The position numbers and the translations under genes are program-made. From NCBI GenBank assembly GCA_018238965.1, contig JABCSI010000001.1, forward strand, positions 1 to 55,416: 55,416 nt of DNA, written 5' to 3'. The DNA comes from Promethearchaeota archaeon. Its GTDB lineage: Archaea; Asgardarchaeota; Lokiarchaeia; Sigyniarchaeales; Promethearchaeaceae. The notes beneath the pieces are model-generated. The model ran no database searches. It was not told the origin of the DNA and worked only from the letters and a program-made list of their open reading frames with translations. Positions 50,847 through 55,416 of the stretch are shown here, piece by piece (position 1 is the first letter of the stretch; every line of letters begins with the position of its first letter).

Positions 50847-52379
50847 ATGTCAGAATCGTTTCGATATGGAATTGATCATTTAGATATTTCAAAAGCATTG
50901 CACCTTGCACATGGTAAATTACATGGAATTTTTTCGGATGAAGCGAAGGGTAAAGTTTTGAAATGTTATAATGCTGTCCAAAAAATTTCCGAAGGGGAAA
51001 AGCCCGTTTATTCCATTAACACTGGATTCGGCTCTCTTTGTACTACAAAAATTTCCCGGGAAGATGCAGGAAAATTACAAGAAAATTTACTAAAATCCCA
51101 TAGTGTTGGAGTCGGGAATCCCATCGATGCGGAAATTGCGAAATTAATGCTCATTCTTAAAGTTCATGCTCTCTGTCAAGGATATAGCGGAGTTTCTGTA
51201 AACTTGATTGAACGCATAATATGGCATATCGAGCATAATTACATTCCTCAAGTTCCAGAACAAGGATCAGTTGGTGCATCTGGAGATCTTTGTCCATTAG
51301 CTCATATTTTCCTCCCATTAATTGGTTTGGGGAAACTTACTAACGATGGTGGAAAAACCTATATTTCTACTCAGAAAGTGTTTGAGGAGCACCAATTACA
51401 TGTGATGACTCTCGGTCCAAAAGAAGGGCTTGGATTAATTAACGGTACTCAATTTATCACTGCCCATGCAATTAAAGTGGTTGAACGATTACAAAATTGT
51501 TTAAATCATGCTGATTTAATCGGCGCCTTGAGTTTGGAAGGATATCTTGGATCTGATGCTCCATTTGATTCCCGTTTGCATGCAGTTCGCCCCCATCCTG
51601 GTGCAAAAATTGTTGCTAAAAATTTAAAAAAATTATTGCATGGTTCCCAATTTATTGAATCGCATGAAAAATGCAATCGAGTTCAAGATCCTTATTCATT
51701 TCGTTGCATGCCTCAAGTTCATGGGGCAAGTCGAGATGCATTAGCCCATTTAAAGGAGGTAACAATATGTGAAATGAACTCGGTCACCGATAATCCTAAT
51801 ATTTTTGTGGATGGTGACGAGGTTGTCGCAATCTCAGGTGGAGGTTTTCATGGCGAACCAATGGCATTACCGTTAGATTATGCTGGATTGGCAGCTTCAG
51901 AATTGGGAAATATTTCAGATCGCCGATTATATTTGCTTTTAGGGGAAACTGGTGAATATGGCCTGCCATTATATTTAATTCAAGGTTCCGGACTAAATTC
52001 CGGCTTTATGATTGCCCAATACTGCACTGCAGCTTTGGCTAGTGAGAATAAAACTATGTGCTTTCCGGCTAGCGCGGATTCCATCCCTACCAGCAATGGT
52101 GTTGAAGATATCGTTTCAATGGGATCCATTTCAGCTAGGAAAACCCTGAGAATTATTAATAATATTGAAAAAATATTAGGAATCGAACTAGTATGCGCAT
52201 GTCAAGCTATGGATTTTCGCCGTCCGCTTAAGAGCTCTTCTATTTTAGAAAAATGTCATTCTTATGTCCGTCAATCTATTCCATTCATTGAAGCCGATGA
52301 AGTTTTGTCCACTCATTTGAATAAAGCGGCAGACATCGTACGCTCAAAACATCTCCTTACATTAGCTCCTTTAGAATAG
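50847..52379 (+). CDS. hutH: Histidine ammonia-lyase
   Basis: A 510-residue MIO-dependent lyase that removes ammonia from histidine to give urocanate. The catalytic prosthetic group forms from ASG within GSVGASGDLCPLAH near residue 148. Also typical are YSINTGFGSLC, the GLGLINGTQF block near residue 200, the long helix bundle with SVTDNPNIF near residue 310 and IPTSNGVEDIVSMG near residue 415. It starts the catabolic pathway whose second step enzyme is the neighbour HutU. Confidence 0.96.
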   Translation: MSESFRYGIDHLDISKALHLAHGKLHGIFSDEAKGKVLKCYNAVQKISEGEKPVYSINTGFGSLCTTKISREDAGKLQENLLKSHSVGVGNPIDAEIAKLMLILKVHALCQGYSGVSVNLIERIIWHIEHNYIPQVPEQGSVGASGDLCPLAHIFLPLIGLGKLTNDGGKTYISTQKVFEEHQLHVMTLGPKEGLGLINGTQFITAHAIKVVERLQNCLNHADLIGALSLEGYLGSDAPFDSRLHAVRPHPGAKIVAKNLKKLLHGSQFIESHEKCNRVQDPYSFRCMPQVHGASRDALAHLKEVTICEMNSVTDNPNIFVDGDEVVAISGGGFHGEPMALPLDYAGLAASELGNISDRRLYLLLGETGEYGLPLYLIQGSGLNSGFMIAQYCTAALASENKTMCFPASADSIPTSNGVEDIVSMGSISARKTLRIINNIEKILGIELVCACQAMDFRRPLKSSSILEKCHSYVRQSIPFIEADEVLSTHLNKAADIVRSKHLLTLAPLE

Positions 52380-52612
52380 AACAGAATCTGGAACGTCTAA
52401 GAATTTTCCTCTTTTGATTTACCAATTCTATTATGAGTTACGGCTTTTTTACTATTCTTTATATGGGATTATAAATTTTTGTTTCAAATCCAGTCCAATT
52501 TTGCCCCTACATAATCTCCTTTCCGATGTTATCGGATCACTTTTAAAAGGTACCAAATTCTATGTAAAATACAAACTACCATCACTACCGTAGCGTGATA
52601 ATGTGAATCATT
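52380..52612. promoter_or_regulatory. hutH-ftcD intergenic region with two short inverted repeats
   Basis: This 233-base gap holds no credible gene. It contains CCGAT-gtt-ATCGG at 52523-52535 and ATCAC-N9-GTGAT at 52581-52599, just upstream of the ftcD start, with GTGA at 52604-52607 as a possible ribosome binding site. The length and spacing suggest that ftcD has its own promoter. Confidence 0.35.
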
Positions 52613-54145
52613 ATGCCATTAATTGAACTCGTCCCCAATTTTAGCGAAGGGCGGAACCAAGAAAAGATTGATGCTATTTTGGCCGCTCTTAAATCTGCAG
52701 GCACCGCAAAAGTATTAGATGCGCGAGCCGATCCTGATCATAATCGTTTAGTAGTTACAATGGTTGGAGAACCCGATGAATGCTTCAATGCTGCATTTGC
52801 GGGAATTAAAACCGCCTCCGAACTCATAGATATGGACCAACATTCGGGAGAACATCCCCGGGTTGGAGCCACCGATGTGGTTCCATTTGTTCCGATTTCA
52901 GGAATAACATTAGAGGAATGCGCCGATTTAGCCAAAAAGTTAGCCGAAAAAGTTTCAAATGAACTGGGTATTCCCACTTATCTCTATGAAGCTTCTGCGA
53001 CTCGACCCGATAGAGTCAATTTAGCCAATATTCGCAAAGGTCAATATGAAGGACTAAAAGAAGATATTAAAACAAATCCTGATCGTAAACCCGATTTTGG
53101 ACCCTCCGAATTACCTAAAGCAGGTGCCACAGTGATTGGTGCTAGGGAATTTCTCATTGCTTACAACATTTATTTGAACACAGATGACGTCTCAATTGCA
53201 AAACGTATCGGTGTGAATATTAGGCATAAAAACGGCGGATTTGCTTTTTGCAAATCTATGGGTTTTGCTACTAAGCCCTACGTCCAAGTCTCTATGAATC
53301 TCACCAATTATAAAAAGACTCCAATGCATATGGTGGTGGAGACTGTTCGACGGGAAGCTGCTCGATTCGGAGTAATGATTACCGAAACGGAAGTCTATGG
53401 TATGATTCCTGTTGATGCTTTAATTGAAGCTTCTGAGTTCTATTTGCAACTCAATGATAAATGGGAGCAAAATCAAATCATTGAGAAGAAAATGGATGAA
53501 GTGGCGCGTAGTGAAACCCCCCAATTAAAGGATCTAAGTGTCCATGGATTTATTCGAGAATTAGCTTCTGATTCTCCCGCTCCTGGTGGAGGATCTGCCT
53601 CTTGTGTTGCTGGATCTATCGGTGCCGCTTTAGCAGCTATGGTAGCCAGATTGACGATTGGTAAAAAGGGGTATGAGGAATTATCGCCATATTTTGAGGA
53701 ACAGAAGAAGAAATTGGATGATCTTCACAATGAACTAACTCTTTTAATCGATAAAGATGCTAATGCCTTTAATGGTGTTATGAAAGCCTTTAAATTACCT
53801 AAGGAGACCGATGAAGAAAAAGCAGCACGTTCTGCAAAAATTCAAGAAGAATATAAAGTTGCTGCACTTGTTCCTATGGAAACTGTACGAACATGTAAAG
53901 CTGTGCTGGATATTATTCTAGACATTGGTATTAAGGGAAACAAAAATGCACTGTCGGATATTGCTGTTGGCGCTATGAATGCTTTAACTGGGTTGAAGTC
54001 GGCCGCATTGAATGTTGAAATCAACCTTCCCTCAATTAAGGATGATAATTTCAAAACCGAAATGAAGGCTGAACTCGCTACAATTTTAACTAACTTGGAT
54101 GAGAAGGTCAATCTTTTGGTAGAAAATGCTCGAAACAGTTTCTAA
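52613..54145 (+). CDS. ftcD: Glutamate formimidoyltransferase-cyclodeaminase (bifunctional)
   Basis: A 510-residue fusion that transfers the formimino group of formiminoglutamate to tetrahydrofolate and cyclises it to methenyl-THF. The transferase occupies residues 1-300 (ELVPNFSEGRNQEKIDAI, DHNRLVVTMVG, HPRVGATDVVPFVPI, LYEASATRPDRVNLANIRKGQYEGL). The cyclodeaminase follows (SVHGFIRELASDSPAPGGGSASCVAGSIGAALAAMVARLTIGKKGY...). Both modules look intact. It fits downstream of HutH and HutU, but imidazolonepropionase (HutI) is not in the window, and tetrahydrofolate use in archaea would need checking. Confidence 0.93.
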   Translation: MPLIELVPNFSEGRNQEKIDAILAALKSAGTAKVLDARADPDHNRLVVTMVGEPDECFNAAFAGIKTASELIDMDQHSGEHPRVGATDVVPFVPISGITLEECADLAKKLAEKVSNELGIPTYLYEASATRPDRVNLANIRKGQYEGLKEDIKTNPDRKPDFGPSELPKAGATVIGAREFLIAYNIYLNTDDVSIAKRIGVNIRHKNGGFAFCKSMGFATKPYVQVSMNLTNYKKTPMHMVVETVRREAARFGVMITETEVYGMIPVDALIEASEFYLQLNDKWEQNQIIEKKMDEVARSETPQLKDLSVHGFIRELASDSPAPGGGSASCVAGSIGAALAAMVARLTIGKKGYEELSPYFEEQKKKLDDLHNELTLLIDKDANAFNGVMKAFKLPKETDEEKAARSAKIQEEYKVAALVPMETVRTCKAVLDIILDIGIKGNKNALSDIAVGAMNALTGLKSAALNVEINLPSIKDDNFKTEMKAELATILTNLDEKVNLLVENARNSF

Positions 54146-54402
54146 GATTAATAATTATATTTTTCTTCGATTTTTTTAGTATATATTTTCCTTACTTTTC
54201 CTCTCCTCTTTTTTGAAACATTCTTCAAATTTTTAATTTTCAAGGGTTAGCAGTGGCAAAATTAGGACGCAAGATATTAAAAAAACAAGATTAATTGGAA
54301 AGTTCCTCAAAGATTCGCTACTACCTAAATCTTATAATCGCAATATTAAAATCCCTTCCTTAATTGTACTAAGATATTCTAATATCACTTGTGTGATCTC
54401 CC

Positions 54403-54612
54403 ATGCCTGATTTTGATTCCGATTTGAAGTCGTTTTCTGAAATACAATTACCTAAAAGTATTCAAAATATGCCCCGTTGTGAGTGGTGTGATAAGCCTTT
54501 GCCGAAACGCCATGTTACCCATGTGAATTTACAGCAAGATCCTCCAGAACATAAATTTTGTTCTCGGTTATGCAAAGAAAAATGGTGTGCTAACGCCGGA
54601 AAGAAGAAATAA
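54403..54612 (+). CDS. Small TRASH-like zinc-finger protein
   Basis: A 69-residue protein with a metal-binding pattern PRCEWCDKPL (CxxC) then HKFCSRLCKEKWC, close to the TRASH/MYM-type knuckles that bind zinc or other metals in archaeal regulators. The tail is lysine-rich (ANAGKKK). No HTH is present, so it could act as an accessory or metal-binding module. It is monocistronic. Confidence 0.7.
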   Translation: MPDFDSDLKSFSEIQLPKSIQNMPRCEWCDKPLPKRHVTHVNLQQDPPEHKFCSRLCKEKWCANAGKKK

Positions 54613-54722
54613 ACCTTTGCATCACCTTCTATCCTCGCCAATTTTTATTCAATAGGCACCAAATTCAATATTTTTTTATTTTTCTGGTTTTCGTTCCCCC
54701 ACACAGAATCTCATTAGCGTTC

Positions 54723-55416
54723 TTATATTTTTGAATCCTTTTCCAAGAGTAAGCGAATATCTTGGATTTCCGATTCCATTTCCATCCATTCCAATTGAGA
54801 TTGGGGTTGAAAACTTTGAATTGCTATTGCTCGCTTCTTCCCAATCCCATCAATTGCTTCCAGTTCTTTTTGGCTTAATTTGATTAGCTTTATCGGATTT
54901 TCCAGACAAGTCAAAGACCTAAATCCATAGTTGACAACGACTAAATCGTAATATTGATATAATGGCATTATTTTTGGAACATAGCAAGTAATTGGATATG
55001 TACCGACTTGGCGGCAAAGCGTTGCATTACCATCATGCTTTTCTGCATACACATGCCTTATTACTCTTCCAAAGGGAAAAACACGCTTTAGCATGGGTTG
55101 ATCAATAGATTCTCGAATCTGCGTTTTCCAATGAAAATATTTGCTTCGAAATTTATGCATATGTTTGGAAACCCACTTACGGGTTGATGGATCCGTTGTT
55201 GTTGGAACCAAAAACTTTCGTAAATTGATCCTGCGAATGAGATACCCTTTATTGTATATTGATTGGAGAAAATTGTATGAAATTTCTAAGGATTCTTGCG
55301 TTTCACCCGGCAACCCCATTATAAAATTTAAACCGGGCAAGAATTGAGATATACCATTATCACCAACGGCTTTTCCCAATTCATTTACCATTTTGATGGC
55401 TATCTCAATTTCAGAA
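54723..55416 (-). CDS. COG1031-type radical SAM protein with C-terminal helix-hairpin-helix, 5' end cut
   Basis: The frame runs through the right edge (S-E-I-E-I-A-I-K before the first internal Met), so the start and the SAM-cluster cysteines lie outside. Visible are the end of the radical SAM barrel (FLPGLNFIMGLPGETQESLEISYNF, INLRKFLVP), a central region with CRQVGTYPITCYVP, and a C-terminal helix-hairpin-helix (LSQKELEAIDGIGKKRAIAIQSF) typical of archaeal COG1031 proteins. The HhH suggests a nucleic-acid substrate. The reaction is unknown. Confidence 0.85.
   Translation of the reverse strand, partial: SEIEIAIKMVNELGKAVGDNGISQFLPGLNFIMGLPGETQESLEISYNFLQSIYNKGYLIRRINLRKFLVPTTTDPSTRKWVSKHMHKFRSKYFHWKTQIRESIDQPMLKRVFPFGRVIRHVYAEKHDGNATLCRQVGTYPITCYVPKIMPLYQYYDLVVVNYGFRSLTCLENPIKLIKLSQKELEAIDGIGKKRAIAIQSFQPQSQLEWMEMESEIQDIRLLLEKDSKI

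Overview
The window looks like chromosomal DNA of an Asgard archaeon, AT-rich and with several Shine-Dalgarno-like leaders (GGTGA, GAGGT). Its information-processing genes are archaeal: TFB, a Lys-rich histone, eL15 in an operon with the RNase P proteins Rnp2 and Rnp3 and a COG1325 protein, TgtA with Trm5, SerRS, and an intron-containing tRNA. Alongside these are eukaryote-like signature genes: a Rab/Arf-like GTPase, an MglA-like GTPase, a Roadblock/LC7 protein and three proteins with longin-like domains. No CRISPR array, insertion sequence or integrase was seen. The exact lineage cannot be fixed from the sequence alone.

Layout. 1-2.7 kb: a tRNA-modification operon of tgtA (cut by the window edge), DUF371 and trm5, with overlapping genes. 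2.8-6.6 kb: two tandem coiled-coil paralogues, a Roadblock protein, and a small protein with an SSB-like layout. 6.8-12 kb: tRNA-Arg(UCU) interrupted in its D-loop, TFB, a parvulin, a HAD phosphatase, a longin plus winged-helix protein, and inositol-phosphate synthase. 12.1-14.6 kb: poorly known genes including a seven-helix membrane protein. 14.7-17.7 kb: the eL15/COG1325/Rnp3/Rnp2 operon. 17.8-24.9 kb: an MglA-like GTPase, zinc ribbon, SerRS, a radical SAM protein with a TRAM-like end, a dolichol/phytol kinase-like protein, a YkgJ-type cysteine protein and Sua5. 25-36 kb: an accessory-looking region with small regulators, operator-like inverted repeats, two overlapping genes for helical proteins of about 800 residues, and two tandem RecB/Cas4-like nuclease folds, closed by a histone gene. 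36.5-43.5 kb: central metabolism, with TrpB2, a pyruvate:ferredoxin oxidoreductase operon and an M32 carboxypeptidase. 43.7-48.7 kb: TPR-longin, beta-sandwich, glutaredoxin-like and longin proteins and a small GTPase. 48.7-54.1 kb: histidine catabolism (HutU, HutH, FtcD; HutI not seen). The right edge cuts a COG1031-type radical SAM gene.

The most striking observation is the beta subunit of pyruvate:ferredoxin oxidoreductase at 38496-39599. It is circularly permuted: the half that normally follows the thiamine-diphosphate GDG motif is at the N terminus, and the half carrying the CxxC cluster motif and GDG is at the C terminus. The ThDP/Mg motif is therefore split across the two ends. All expected cluster cysteines are present, the helix at the break point appears at both ends, and the gene has its own strong ribosome binding site in an intact porGD-porA-porB operon.

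Functions come from recognised motifs and family knowledge. No database search, structure prediction or phylogeny was run.
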